Shown piece after piece: positions 28,408-36,671 of a DNA stretch of 64,000 nt. The stretch is from assembly GCF_013170705.1 (NCBI RefSeq), contig NZ_CP033334.1:2581501-2645500 (forward strand), in the 5' to 3' direction. The notes below the pieces were generated by a model. The model was not told the DNA's origin. It was given only the letters and a program-made list of their open reading frames with translations, and did no database searches. The position numbers and the translations under genes are program-made. The stretch's first letter is position 1. Every line of letters starts with the position of its first letter. This stretch comes from Mesorhizobium loti (lineage in GTDB: Bacteria > Pseudomonadota > Alphaproteobacteria > Rhizobiales > Rhizobiaceae).

Positions 28408-29906
28408 CGATAGAGCTGCGCTTCGTCGCGCAGGTAGTTGTCGAGTGTGCCGCTGCCGCCCTTGCCGGTGATGTCGACCAGCTCCACGTAAATATTCTTC
28501 CCGTCCTTGACCGGCTCGGTAATGAAGAAACTGCCGAACCTCCTCACCGGGATGCCGGTCTGGCGGCCGCTGAAATTCGTGCCCGCAGCCGTGAGCGCAT
28601 TGCAGTCCAAGATTGCGCCGTAAAGCAGCCGGCGGTCTGGGATCGAGATCGGGGTGCCTGCCGCCGCAGGCGGGATTCCCGTTTCGCCGCCGACGGCAGC
28701 GTCCTGATAGATATTGTTGTCGATCTCGTAGCGATAGACCTCATAACGTGTCGGGAGATTGGTGCCGGTTCCTGACAGAGCCGCTGGCACGGCACGTGTC
28801 GGGTGATTGGCGGCCCAGTAGCGCGCGAAATTCCAGTCACCGGCGCCCATGCGGCCGCCCATCATCGTACAGTTCCCGGCGATCTGGCAGGAATCGCGCT
28901 CAAGCCCGACGCCCTTTGTCGGGTCTGTTTCATAGTCGACCTTGTTACTCTGGACGAACTGGCTGCCGTTCTTGGCGCCCTTGCGCACATTGACCGCGGG
29001 TCCGTCCGAGTAGTTGGACGAATTGATGCCGAAGCGCGAGTTGATGCCGTTCTCGACAGGGCCAGCGTTCTGCCCCGGCTCGGTGGTGACGCCGTCGCGC
29101 GAATAACAATTCTGCGGTTTGGAGTCGGCGAGCATTTTTTCGAGCTGGTTGGCGCCGTTGCCGAACGGAGAAGCCAGGAAAGCGAAGTTGCCGGGAAAGT
29201 AGGATCCGTCGCCGCGCAGCACGATTTGGCGGCGACGGTATTGCCTGGTCTGTGCAGCCTGCTCCAGCGTGACGCCGCCGGTGATGGTTGTGTCCTCATA
29301 CGGGTTGCACATGAAAACGGGCGTGTAATCGCAGACACCCGACGTGAACCCGGCAGTCGCCCGGGCAGCGACGTTCAAGCTATTACTGGCCGAATTGCCC
29401 GTCAGAAACGACGCTGGGAATATCGCGGCGAAACCGACTGGCGTGACCTTCACTTCAATGAATGCGGTTTCACCCTCGCCGATGGATTGCGTAGCATTGG
29501 CATAGTTTGCGCTGGTGACCAAAGTCCCGTCCGACGCGGGTATGGTCTTCAGGAAACACCACGAAATGTTGCCGGCGCTGTTGCATTGTGCGGTGCCGCC
29601 TGGTTGCCCAGACGTCAAGGTGAACCGGCCAGTAGAGCCAACGGTCGAGAAAGTGGCATCGTTGGCAACCAGTGTCGCCATGGCGCGTTCGGCCCTGGCC
29701 CATGAACCGGGCAAGCCATCAAGTTCGGCTGCTCCGGCCAACGCAAAGGCATCCGCCGCCTTCTGCAAATCATTGTGCAGATTGTTGACCCGGCTCATGT
29801 CGATCGCCAGCAGCGAAAAGCCGATGATTGCCGGCAGCGTAATGCTGACGAGGATCAGCGCTATTCCCCTCTGGTCGCGCCAGAATGCGCGAATGGTCCG
29901 CAGCAT
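28404..29906 (-). CDS. TadG-like pilus assembly protein
   Basis: A 500-residue protein with the N-terminal TadG-type helix RGIALILVSITLPAIIGFSL and the conserved DMSRVNNLHNDLQKAADAFA segment. A long periplasmic region with few hydrophobic stretches follows. No complete von Willebrand A motif is obvious. TadG-like proteins are predicted minor components of the Flp pilus. The gene follows the small lipoprotein by 73 bases and overlaps the TadE gene by four. Confidence 0.85.
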   Translation of the reverse strand: MLRTIRAFWRDQRGIALILVSITLPAIIGFSLLAIDMSRVNNLHNDLQKAADAFALAGAAELDGLPGSWARAERAMATLVANDATFSTVGSTGRFTLTSGQPGGTAQCNSAGNISWCFLKTIPASDGTLVTSANYANATQSIGEGETAFIEVKVTPVGFAAIFPASFLTGNSASNSLNVAARATAGFTSGVCDYTPVFMCNPYEDTTITGGVTLEQAAQTRQYRRRQIVLRGDGSYFPGNFAFLASPFGNGANQLEKMLADSKPQNCYSRDGVTTEPGQNAGPVENGINSRFGINSSNYSDGPAVNVRKGAKNGSQFVQSNKVDYETDPTKGVGLERDSCQIAGNCTMMGGRMGAGDWNFARYWAANHPTRAVPAALSGTGTNLPTRYEVYRYEIDNNIYQDAAVGGETGIPPAAAGTPISIPDRRLLYGAILDCNALTAAGTNFSGRQTGIPVRRFGSFFITEPVKDGKNIYVELVDITGKGGSGTLDNYLRDEAQLYR

Positions 29907-29979
29907 GGTCCTTGCCCCTTGCTCCCCTGACGCCAGGACCCCTCGTATGGTCCGGCGCGCTGAAACCGCGTCCTTCTGT

Positions 29980-30276
29980 TCACTGCCCCGTAGTCACACC
30001 CGCCCCGCCGACATTGACCGTGATGGCCGGTGGCGGCGGCGGCGGCGGTGGAAATTTGTAGCTGTGCGCCACGGCGGCCGCGCGCGCACCGTCGCCTTCG
30101 ATGTGCGTATTCCTGGACGCCGGATTGAATGGATCGACCGTCTGCGCCAGCGAGTTGTATCTCTGCGTGTCGCCGGCCGCCAAAGTCACTGAATCGTAGT
30201 GATTCAGATAGTCCGCGGCGCAGCCTGACAATGCGCTGGCGCACAGGATGGGGATCAAGATCCTATTTCTTGACAT
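29980..30276 (-). CDS. small Tad-locus lipoprotein (CpaD position)
   Basis: The 98-residue precursor starts MSRNRILIPILCASALSGCA with a lipobox at LSGC, so it should be a lipoprotein. The segment YLNHYDSVTLAAGDTQRYNS and DPFNPASRN resembles the N-terminal part of CpaD-type pilus lipoproteins, but the protein is far shorter than CpaD (usually over 200 residues) and ends with a run of eight prolines. The ATG at 30276 overlaps the secretin stop by 14 bases. It probably assists the secretin, as CpaD does, but this is inference. Confidence 0.75.
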   Translation of the reverse strand: MSRNRILIPILCASALSGCAADYLNHYDSVTLAAGDTQRYNSLAQTVDPFNPASRNTHIEGDGARAAAVAHSYKFPPPPPPPPAITVNVGGAGVTTGQ

Positions 30277-31708
30277 AGAGCATCTTGTCCTTCGATTTGA
30301 AGTCGAGCATGTGCCCATAGGGGCCGGTGACGCCGTCGCCGGTCTCATATTTTCGGATCATGTCCTTGTTCACCTCGAGCTGACCAAGGACGAAGAATTC
30401 CGGATCATTGGCCGGCCGCGTCTTGTCGAACGGCGTCGCCAGCTGCTCGCCGGGCTTCACCGGCCGCACGATGTGCGGCGTGACGATGACCACCAGTTCG
30501 GTTTCTTCCTTCTGGCTGCTCGAATTGCGGAACAGCGTCCCGATGACCGGGACCTGGCCAAGCCACGGCACCTGGTTCTGCAGCTTGGTGGTCTTGCTGG
30601 ACAAAAGCCCGCCGACCGCGAAGCTCTGGCCGTCGCGCAATTCGACGACGGTGGACAGTTTGCGGTTGGTGAAGATCGGGTCGCCGGCGGTGGTGAAGCC
30701 GTTCAGGTCGCTGACTTCCGGCGCCAGGTTCATGTGGATCTTGCCGTCGTCGAGTACGACCGGTGTGAACAGAAGATTGACGCCGAATTGCTTGTAGACG
30801 ATGTTGATCTGGCCATCCTTGTCGAGACTGCGAATAGGCACTTCACCGCCGGCGTTGAAGCTGGCCTGCTCGCCGGAAAGCGTGGTGAGATTGGGGTTCG
30901 CGAGTGTGCGCACCACCCCCTTGGCCTCAAGCGCCTCGATGTACAAATCGACCTTGATATTGCTGTCGATGACGCGGGTGAGCAGCGCTCCGAAGGGGGT
31001 GGAGTTGGACAGGAGGTTGCTTAGCAGAGCTCCTGAGCCGAGCACCTCCTTGTTTTCATCAACCGCGGCAATACCCGTTCCGACTTTGGTCGTGCCGCTG
31101 CCGTTCGTGCTCTTGAGCGACACCCCGAGGTCGCGGCCGGAGTTGCGCTTGGCTTCCAGCACGCGCACTTCCAGATTGACCTGCTGGCTGTCGTCGACGA
31201 TGACCGAGTTGATGATGGCATCAGGACCATATTGCTGTGCGACTTCCATGATCGCCGCCAGCGTGGCGCCGTCCTTGACATGACCGGCAAGCCTGACCCT
31301 GCCGTTGACCGAGCCGATCTCGATGCGCGACTTGGGTGCCACCTGGCGGATCGCTTGCGCCATGTCGGAGACATCGACGCCGACTTCGACCTGGATGACG
31401 CCGAGCGAGCGCTTGTCGGTGGAGAACAGATTGACCGTGGTGGTGCCGGCGCCCTTGCCGATCACATAGAGCGTGCGGTCGGTCATCGGCTGCGCATCGG
31501 CGATCTTCTCGTCGCCGACGACGATATCGCCCAGATTGGCATTCACCTGCAAAGTCACCGATTGCGACATCGGCAGGAAAACACGATGGACGCTGGGGTT
31601 CGACACGTCGATGAAGCGGTCGGCCGCATCGGCCGCAAGGCTCGATAGCGACAGTGCAGCCAGAGCCGACAACGCGGCCGCCCCCATCCTCACCCAAAAC
31701 CCTTGCAT
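30263..31708 (-). CDS. cpaC: Tad pilus secretin CpaC/RcpA
   Basis: A 481-residue outer membrane secretin with a signal peptide (AALSALAALSLSSLAADA), an N-terminal pilus-assembly domain (VFLPMSQSVTLQVNANLGDI), a BON-like segment (GSVNGRVRLAGHVKDGATLA) and the secretin C-domain (ANPNLTTLSGEQASFNAGGE, VPWLGQVPVIGTLFRNSS). It forms the ring through which the Flp pilus leaves the cell. The ATG at 31708 after GGGGAGACC is chosen; the frame is open to 31783. It follows cpaB by 52 bases. Confidence 0.95.
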   Translation of the reverse strand: MQGFWVRMGAAALSALAALSLSSLAADAADRFIDVSNPSVHRVFLPMSQSVTLQVNANLGDIVVGDEKIADAQPMTDRTLYVIGKGAGTTTVNLFSTDKRSLGVIQVEVGVDVSDMAQAIRQVAPKSRIEIGSVNGRVRLAGHVKDGATLAAIMEVAQQYGPDAIINSVIVDDSQQVNLEVRVLEAKRNSGRDLGVSLKSTNGSGTTKVGTGIAAVDENKEVLGSGALLSNLLSNSTPFGALLTRVIDSNIKVDLYIEALEAKGVVRTLANPNLTTLSGEQASFNAGGEVPIRSLDKDGQINIVYKQFGVNLLFTPVVLDDGKIHMNLAPEVSDLNGFTTAGDPIFTNRKLSTVVELRDGQSFAVGGLLSSKTTKLQNQVPWLGQVPVIGTLFRNSSSQKEETELVVIVTPHIVRPVKPGEQLATPFDKTRPANDPEFFVLGQLEVNKDMIRKYETGDGVTGPYGHMLDFKSKDKMLYVKK

Positions 31709-31760
31709 CCCGGTCTCCCCAATCGCCGCTGGCGGCGGCGCCAAACTGGTCGCGGCGCCT

Positions 31761-32816
31761 TTATGGCTGCCGCGGCACGTCATATGTTTCGAGCTTCACA
31801 CCTCGGAAGACGCCCACCGTCGCGCGCGCCGGCGGTTCCGGCTGCACGTACTTGACGACTTCCTTGACGACTTCGTGGACTTCCGGCGCCGACGTTACGG
31901 CAGGAGCCGGCTTCACCTTGCTCAACTGGTCGATCTGGCTGCCAACCCGCTCCACCGCCTGCGCAAGGCCGGCGATCTTGTCGTCCGCGCGCTTGCGCTC
32001 AGCCGCGGCCTCCGCTTCCGCCGCGGCCTTCTTGCTGAGCTCCGCCTGCCTTGCGGCGACGTCGGCCGGTGTTTCGCCGGTCAGGTCGGAAAGCGTCACA
32101 CGTTCGGTGGTCTCGCCCTTGCTGGCCGCGGCCTGGCGAAGGGCCAGCGACAATTGTCCGGCGCCTGCCGCCAGCGTCAGCTTCTGCGCATCCTTGGTGC
32201 TGGCCTCGAGTGTCACCGATTTGACGACAGTCGGGCTGTCCTTGCTCGCATCCGCGACCTGGTCGACGGCGAGCACCTTCATGCTCTGCAGAAGCACGTC
32301 GACAAAACTCTGGTCCGCGCCATCATTGCCGCGCACGGTTCGCGTCAGCAACACGTCGACACGGTCGCCCGGAAAGACGAATCCGGCGACGCCGAGCACG
32401 TCGTTGACGCGGATGGAAACGGCCTTCATGCCCTCGCCGAGAACCGCCGAAAGCGTGGCGCGCTGGCCCGGACCCGTGATCTTGCTGGCGAGCACGGGTT
32501 CGTTGACGCCGATCGCCTGCAATGCCTGCTTGGGGGCTCCGCCGGCCGGAACGTCCTTCGTCAGGAGTTCTTCCGTGGTCTTGAAAGCGCCGGCCGGAAT
32601 CGCGCCCGACGGCCATGCGACCTCACGCAATTTGTCGGCGGACAGTGTGTCGCCAAACTTCAGCGCCACGGTGGCCACGACAACCGTGTCGCGCTGAACA
32701 TCCTCCGTCCGCGCCATGGCGCTGCGCTGGTTGGCCAGCCAGATATTGGCGAGCACCACGGCCAGCACGCCGAACACGCCGGCAAGGACGATCATGATGA
32801 CGGTGTTTGCGCGCAT
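31761..32816 (-). CDS. cpaB: Tad pilus assembly protein CpaB/RcpC
   Basis: The 351-residue protein has an N-terminal membrane anchor (VIMIVLAGVFGVLAVVLANI), the SAF/CpaB domain (VVVATVALKFGDTLSADKLR, GVAGFVFPGDRVDVLLTRTV) and the RcpC-type region. The C-terminus has a charged coiled coil (SKKAAAEAEAAAERKRADDK) before a Pro-rich end. It is periplasmic and works with the secretin. It lies about 100 bases after the third pilin gene. Confidence 0.93.
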   Translation of the reverse strand: MRANTVIMIVLAGVFGVLAVVLANIWLANQRSAMARTEDVQRDTVVVATVALKFGDTLSADKLREVAWPSGAIPAGAFKTTEELLTKDVPAGGAPKQALQAIGVNEPVLASKITGPGQRATLSAVLGEGMKAVSIRVNDVLGVAGFVFPGDRVDVLLTRTVRGNDGADQSFVDVLLQSMKVLAVDQVADASKDSPTVVKSVTLEASTKDAQKLTLAAGAGQLSLALRQAAASKGETTERVTLSDLTGETPADVAARQAELSKKAAAEAEAAAERKRADDKIAGLAQAVERVGSQIDQLSKVKPAPAVTSAPEVHEVVKEVVKYVQPEPPARATVGVFRGVKLETYDVPRQP

Positions 32817-32882
32817 AACCCCAACCCACTCTATCGACTACGTGCCGCCCAAGGTCGCCTGTCTTTGGTTGAAAAGAGGGTA

Positions 32883-32906
32883 GGCCCAGGCGTCCACGCC
32901 AGGGCC
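32883..32906 (-). terminator. hairpin after pilin gene 1
   Basis: GGCCCAGGCGT (32883-32893) pairs with ACGCCAGGGCC (32896-32906) with one A-A mismatch. On the minus strand it is followed by CTACCCTCTTTTC, a partial T-run, so it could act as a leaky intrinsic terminator between the pilins and cpaB. Confidence 0.5.
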
Positions 32907-32917
32907 AACCCGAAGCG

Positions 32918-33097
32918 TCACGAGCCAGCGAGCGCCGTGTTAAGTGTGTTCCACTGGCCACCCACCCACGTGCCTACCCCGATGATCGTTGCGATCACGG
33001 CCACCGTGATGATGCCAAGCAGGATGGTGTATTCGACCATGGCAGCGCCGTTTTCATCGTCGCGGAACTGCCGGGTCATTATAATGAGCTTGTTCAC
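32918..33097 (-). CDS. Flp-family type IVb pilin (copy 1, GTG start)
   Basis: The 59-residue prepilin reads VNKLIIMTRQFRDDENG followed by the mature start AAMVEYTILLGIITVAVIAT. The CpaA/TadV cleavage site lies after Gly, with the Flp motif Glu-Tyr at mature positions 5-6. The GTG start at 33097 is set by GGAGA seven bases upstream and by alignment to the other two pilins. The C-terminus (GTWVGGQWNTLNTALAGS) differs from the other copies. It is the last of three tandem pilin genes. Confidence 0.93.
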   Translation of the reverse strand: MNKLIIMTRQFRDDENGAAMVEYTILLGIITVAVIATIIGVGTWVGGQWNTLNTALAGS

Positions 33098-33240
33098 GCC
33101 AATTCTCCGTTGAATTGAAGATTTGAACTGACGAGCCGAGGATTTCCACCAAAGCATCTCTCGCCATCCCAAATCGACCGTCTTTGCCTGCCTGCCAACC
33201 GAAGATCGCATCGAGAGGTCGATCGATCTTTCAGTCGAAG

Positions 33241-33275
33241 GAGCAGGCCCAAGTCCACGCGGCTTGGGCCTGCTC
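33241..33275 (-). terminator. perfect 13-bp hairpin between pilin genes 2 and 1
   Basis: GAGCAGGCCCAAG (33241-33253) pairs perfectly with CTTGGGCCTGCTC (33263-33275) around a 9-base loop, immediately after the stop of pilin 2. It has no T-run on the minus strand, so it is more likely a transcript-stabilising or attenuating hairpin. Confidence 0.6.
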
Positions 33276-33280
33276 GAACA

Positions 33281-33460
33281 TCAAGACGCGGGGAGTGCGC
33301 TATTGAGCGCTGTCCATTTACCATTGACCCATGTGCCTACCCCGATGATCGTTGCGATGACGGCCACCGTGATGATGCCAAGCAGGATAGTGTATTCGAC
33401 CATGGCAGCACCGTTTTCATCGTCGCGGAACTGCCGGGTCATCGTCATGAGCTTCTTCAC
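33281..33460 (-). CDS. Flp-family type IVb pilin (copy 2, GTG start)
   Basis: The 59-residue prepilin reads VKKLMTMTRQFRDDENG, then AAMVEYTILLGIITVAVIAT and GTWVNGKWTALNSALPAS. The first 50 codons are almost identical to the flanking pilin genes, so the three are recent tandem duplicates. The GTG start at 33460 follows AGGGAGAAATTGAC. Product: structural subunit of the adhesive Flp pilus, processed by CpaA. Confidence 0.93.
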   Translation of the reverse strand: MKKLMTMTRQFRDDENGAAMVEYTILLGIITVAVIATIIGVGTWVNGKWTALNSALPAS

Positions 33461-33544
33461 GTCAATTTCTCCCTTTGGAGGTTGAATACGACGAGACAAC
33501 CTGAGGATAACTCCGCTCAAGCCACTCGCCATCTTGGTAAGACG

Positions 33545-33573
33545 GCAGGCCCAAACCTTTCTGTTGGGCCTGC
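33545..33573 (-). terminator. perfect 10-bp hairpin between pilin genes 3 and 2
   Basis: GCAGGCCCAA (33545-33554) pairs with TTGGGCCTGC (33564-33573) around a 9-base loop, directly after the pilin 3 stop. Its stem is nearly the same as that of the next hairpin. There is no T-run, so a stabilising or attenuating role is more likely than full termination. Confidence 0.6.
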
Positions 33574-33580
33574 TAGATAG

Positions 33581-33763
33581 TTATGACGCCGTTGTAAGAT
33601 TCGCGTTCAGGGCCGTCCACTTCGTGTTGACCCAGCCGCCTACCCCGATGATCGTTGCGATCACGGCCACCGTGATGATGCCGAGCAGGATCGTGTATTC
33701 GACCATGGCAGCGCCGTTTTCATCGTCGCGGAACTGCCGGGTCATCGTCATGAGTTTCTTCAT
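33581..33763 (-). CDS. Flp-family type IVb pilin (copy 3, promoter-proximal, ATG start)
   Basis: The 60-residue prepilin reads MKKLMTMTRQFRDDENG, then AAMVEYTILLGIITVAVIAT and GGWVNTKWTALNANLTTAS. It is the first gene of the minus operon and the only pilin copy with ATG; it also has the strongest ribosome site (AAAAGGAGAAATTGGC). It is therefore the likely major pilin, with copies 2 and 1 translated from GTG. Cleavage after Gly by CpaA is expected. Confidence 0.94.
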   Translation of the reverse strand: MKKLMTMTRQFRDDENGAAMVEYTILLGIITVAVIATIIGVGGWVNTKWTALNANLTTAS

Positions 33764-34292
33764 GCCAATTTCTCCTTTTGGAGGTTGAACCCGACGAGAC
33801 AGAGCCAAGGATGTACTCCATACCCAGCATCCCCCGTCACGTTGATCCTAGGTCGCGCCAAAAAGCAGAGTCAAACGGGATTAAGGGTCCCTTAACTTTC
33901 ATATACCTGATTCGCCAAGAAAAAAGCGGCTCAACATCTTGGCAAGGGATTGATTCGTATCATTTTTCAACCGTTCTTAACCATTCGTTCACAATTCCGT
34001 CCTGCATGCGGCACGATTATGGATAAATTAGCAATACCGCATATTCCTTTATATCTAAGGGTTTAAGCGAGGCATCGCGGTGGTTCCGGGCGGAGGGATG
34101 GCCGTGCACGGAAGGGGTGCGAATCGCACGATTGCAGTTCGCGAACCATATCAAATAAACAAAGGATTACCGGGCCGACGACCTTAACTATGTTGAAAGT
34201 ATTGCCTGTACGCAGGCCATCCTGGCGCTTGTGCCGACGGTGGTTAACGTTTAGTTTCCACTAATATGCGTCTGAGAGGAATATAAGCGATT
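33764..34292. promoter_or_regulatory. divergent Tad control region with CtrA-type box
   Basis: A 529-base AT-rich region separates the pilin operon from the cpaF operon. At 33881-33895 it has TTAAGGGTCCCTTAA, an exact match to the CtrA full site TTAA-N7-TTAA and a perfect palindrome, 118 bases upstream of pilin 3. A further half site TTAACCAT lies at 33977-33984, with isolated TTAA elements near 34184 and 34244. CtrA is an alphaproteobacterial cell-cycle regulator known to activate pilin genes in Caulobacter. No additional gene is seen here. Confidence 0.65.
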
Positions 34293-35681
34293 ATGCTGGG
34301 GCGATTCATCAGGGGGGCAGGCGAACAGCAGGTGGCGACAAAGGCCGAGTCGGCGGCGGTGCTGCCTGTCACTCCGTCCCTTTCGCCAGCCGCTGATATC
34401 GAATCGCATGGCGACGATTTTCTGACGCTCAAGGTCGAGCTCCATCGCCACCTTATCGACCGGTTCAACCTCGCCACTCTTGAAAATGCCTCGAAGGATG
34501 AGATCCTGGATGAGATCCGCCCGATCGTTCGCGAGTTCGTCCGAAACAGAAGCGTGCCGCTGAACGCACGCGAACTCGACCAACTGACCAGCGACACCGC
34601 CGATGAAATGCTGGGGCTGGGACCGATCGAGCCGCTGCTGAAGGATGATTCGATTTCCGACATCCTGATCAACACCCACGATCGCGTCTTCATCGAACGG
34701 CGCGGTGTAATCGAGGAAACCGCAATCCGGTTTCGCGACGAGGCGCATCTGCTGCGCGTCATCGGCAAGATCGTTTCGGCGATCGGCAGGCGCGTCGATG
34801 AATCGGCGCCGATGGTCGATGCCCGCCTGGAAGACGGGTCTCGCGTCAATATTGCGGTGCGGCCGGTCTCGGTCGACGGGCCGCTGGTGTCGATCCGCAA
34901 ATTTTCCAAGAATCCATATTCGCTCGAACGATTGATGGCGCTCAATTCAATCCGTCAGCCGATGATCGAGCTGCTGCGCATCGCCGTGCAGGCGCGCAAG
35001 TCGATCCTGGTTTCCGGCGGCACAGGCAGTGGCAAGACGACCTTGCTCAACGCCCTGTCAGCCTACATCCCGTCCAGGGAACGCTTGATCACCATCGAGG
35101 ATGCGGCGGAGTTGCAGTTGCAGCAGCCGCATGTCGGCCGGCTCGAGACGCGGCCGCCCAATGTCGAAGGCAAGGGCGAAGTCCGCCAGCGCGAACTGCT
35201 GAAAAACGCGCTTCGCATGCGGCCCGATCGCATCATCGTCGGCGAGGTGCGCGGCGAGGAAGCCTTCGACATGCTGCAGGCGATGAACACCGGTCACGAA
35301 GGCTCGATGACCACCATCCATGCCAACACACCGCGCGACGCCATCTCGCGGCTCGAGCAGATGGTCGGCATGGCCGGCATGCCGATGAGCCATGACTCAA
35401 TCCGGGCGCAGATCGCGTCGGCCATCGACATCATCGTGCAGACGCAACGTCTCTCCGACGGCGGCCGGCGCGTGACTTCGATCTCGGAAATCACTGGCAT
35501 GGAGGGCAATATCGTCCAGCTTCAGGAAATCTACCATTTCGTCCGGCGCGATATGGGCGCCGATGGCAGCATCGTGGGCGAATTCCGCGCCACCGGTGTT
35601 CGGCCGCGCTTTGCCCAGGAAGCGGCGACGCTCGGCCATCAGTTCGCCAAGGACGCCTTCAACCCGCAGGTTCCACTCTGA
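34293..35681 (+). CDS. cpaF: Tad secretion ATPase CpaF/TadA
   Basis: A 462-residue hexameric GspE/VirB11-type ATPase. After a variable N-terminus, the all-alpha region ([20 protein letters not shown]) leads to the catalytic domain with Walker [16 protein letters not shown] (242-250 core), the Asp box [20 protein letters not shown], Walker [21 protein letters not shown] and the His box [12 protein letters not shown]. It powers extension of the Flp pilus at the cytoplasmic membrane. It is the first gene of the plus operon, and its stop overlaps the tadB start by one base (TGATG). Confidence 0.96.
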   Translation: MLGRFIRGAGEQQVATKAESAAVLPVTPSLSPAADIESHGDDFLTLKVELHRHLIDRFNLATLENASKDEILDEIRPIVREFVRNRSVPLNARELDQLTSDTADEMLGLGPIEPLLKDDSISDILINTHDRVFIERRGVIEETAIRFRDEAHLLRVIGKIVSAIGRRVDESAPMVDARLEDGSRVNIAVRPVSVDGPLVSIRKFSKNPYSLERLMALNSIRQPMIELLRIAVQARKSILVSGGTGSGKTTLLNALSAYIPSRERLITIEDAAELQLQQPHVGRLETRPPNVEGKGEVRQRELLKNALRMRPDRIIVGEVRGEEAFDMLQAMNTGHEGSMTTIHANTPRDAISRLEQMVGMAGMPMSHDSIRAQIASAIDIIVQTQRLSDGGRRVTSISEITGMEGNIVQLQEIYHFVRRDMGADGSIVGEFRATGVRPRFAQEAATLGHQFAKDAFNPQVPL

Positions 35682-36652
35682 TGCTGACAGGGCAGGCTTT
35701 GCTCTACTTCATTTACGTGCTGGCGGCGGCGTCGGTTATCCTTGCCGGCGAATCCTTCTATCTGTCCTTCGCCGGAAGACGAGCGCGTGCGGGCGCGATC
35801 AACCGGCGGCTCAAGCGGCTTGGAGAAGAAACGACCGCGGAACAGAGCTTGCAGGGACTGCTGCAAGAGCGCGGCCTGACAGGGGCCGGCGATTTCAGCT
35901 TCGGTGCGATAGGGCTGAACCGGCTCTACACCCAGTCCGGCATCACCGGTAACCCACTGGCTTTCGCGGCAGTGTTCCTGTTCGCGGGCCTCTCGCTGGC
36001 ACTTGTGATGGCTTTGCTTCTGGATTTTTCCGTTACGGTCGCGGTCATTGTTTTGCTGCTCGTCGGATTCGCGCTGCCGATTCTGGTTCTGCGGCGCGCC
36101 CGGAACAAGCGTATCCAGAAATTCGCCACGCAACTGCCAGATGCGCTCGACATGATCGTACGCTCGCTACGCGCCGGCCACCCGACCACCGTGGCGATCG
36201 GGCTGGTCGCTCGCGAAATGCCGGATCCGCTGGGAACCGAATTCGGCATCGTGTCCGATGAAATCACATTCGGCCTCAGTCTCGAACAGGCGGTCCGAAA
36301 GCTGTCGGAGAGGGTGGGTTTCGAGGGGCTTCACCTTCTGTCCGTGTCGCTCTCGATCCAATCCAAGACCGGCGGCAACCTCACCGAGATCCTGTCCAAC
36401 CTGTCATCCGTGCTGCGCGAACGGCGCAAGATGCGGCTGAAGATAAGGGCGCTTTCGGCCGAGGGCCGAGTGTCGGCCTGGATCATTTCGCTGTTTCCAG
36501 TCTTCATGTTCTGCATCCTCTATTTCATCGCACCGACCTTTTATGGCGACGTGTGGGACAGTCCGCTCATTCTGCCGGTTTTTCTGATCTTTGGATCATG
36601 GGCGCTGCTGGGCGATTTCATCATGTATCGGATGGTCAATTTGGATCTCTGA
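35681..36652 (+). CDS. tadB: Tad platform protein TadB
   Basis: The 323-residue inner membrane protein belongs to the GspF/TadB family. An N-terminal helix is followed by a paired helix region (LAFAAVFLFAGLSLALVMAL, VAVIVLLLVGFALPILVL). The cytoplasmic GspF domain (ATQLPDALDMIVRSLRAGHP, GGNLTEILSNLSSVLRERRK) and two C-terminal helices complete it. With TadC it forms the platform that receives pilins driven by CpaF. Start and stop spacing show one operon with cpaF and tadC. Confidence 0.94.
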   Translation: MLTGQALLYFIYVLAAASVILAGESFYLSFAGRRARAGAINRRLKRLGEETTAEQSLQGLLQERGLTGAGDFSFGAIGLNRLYTQSGITGNPLAFAAVFLFAGLSLALVMALLLDFSVTVAVIVLLLVGFALPILVLRRARNKRIQKFATQLPDALDMIVRSLRAGHPTTVAIGLVAREMPDPLGTEFGIVSDEITFGLSLEQAVRKLSERVGFEGLHLLSVSLSIQSKTGGNLTEILSNLSSVLRERRKMRLKIRALSAEGRVSAWIISLFPVFMFCILYFIAPTFYGDVWDSPLILPVFLIFGSWALLGDFIMYRMVNLDL

Positions 36653-36671
36653 GGGACGGGACATAGACTTC

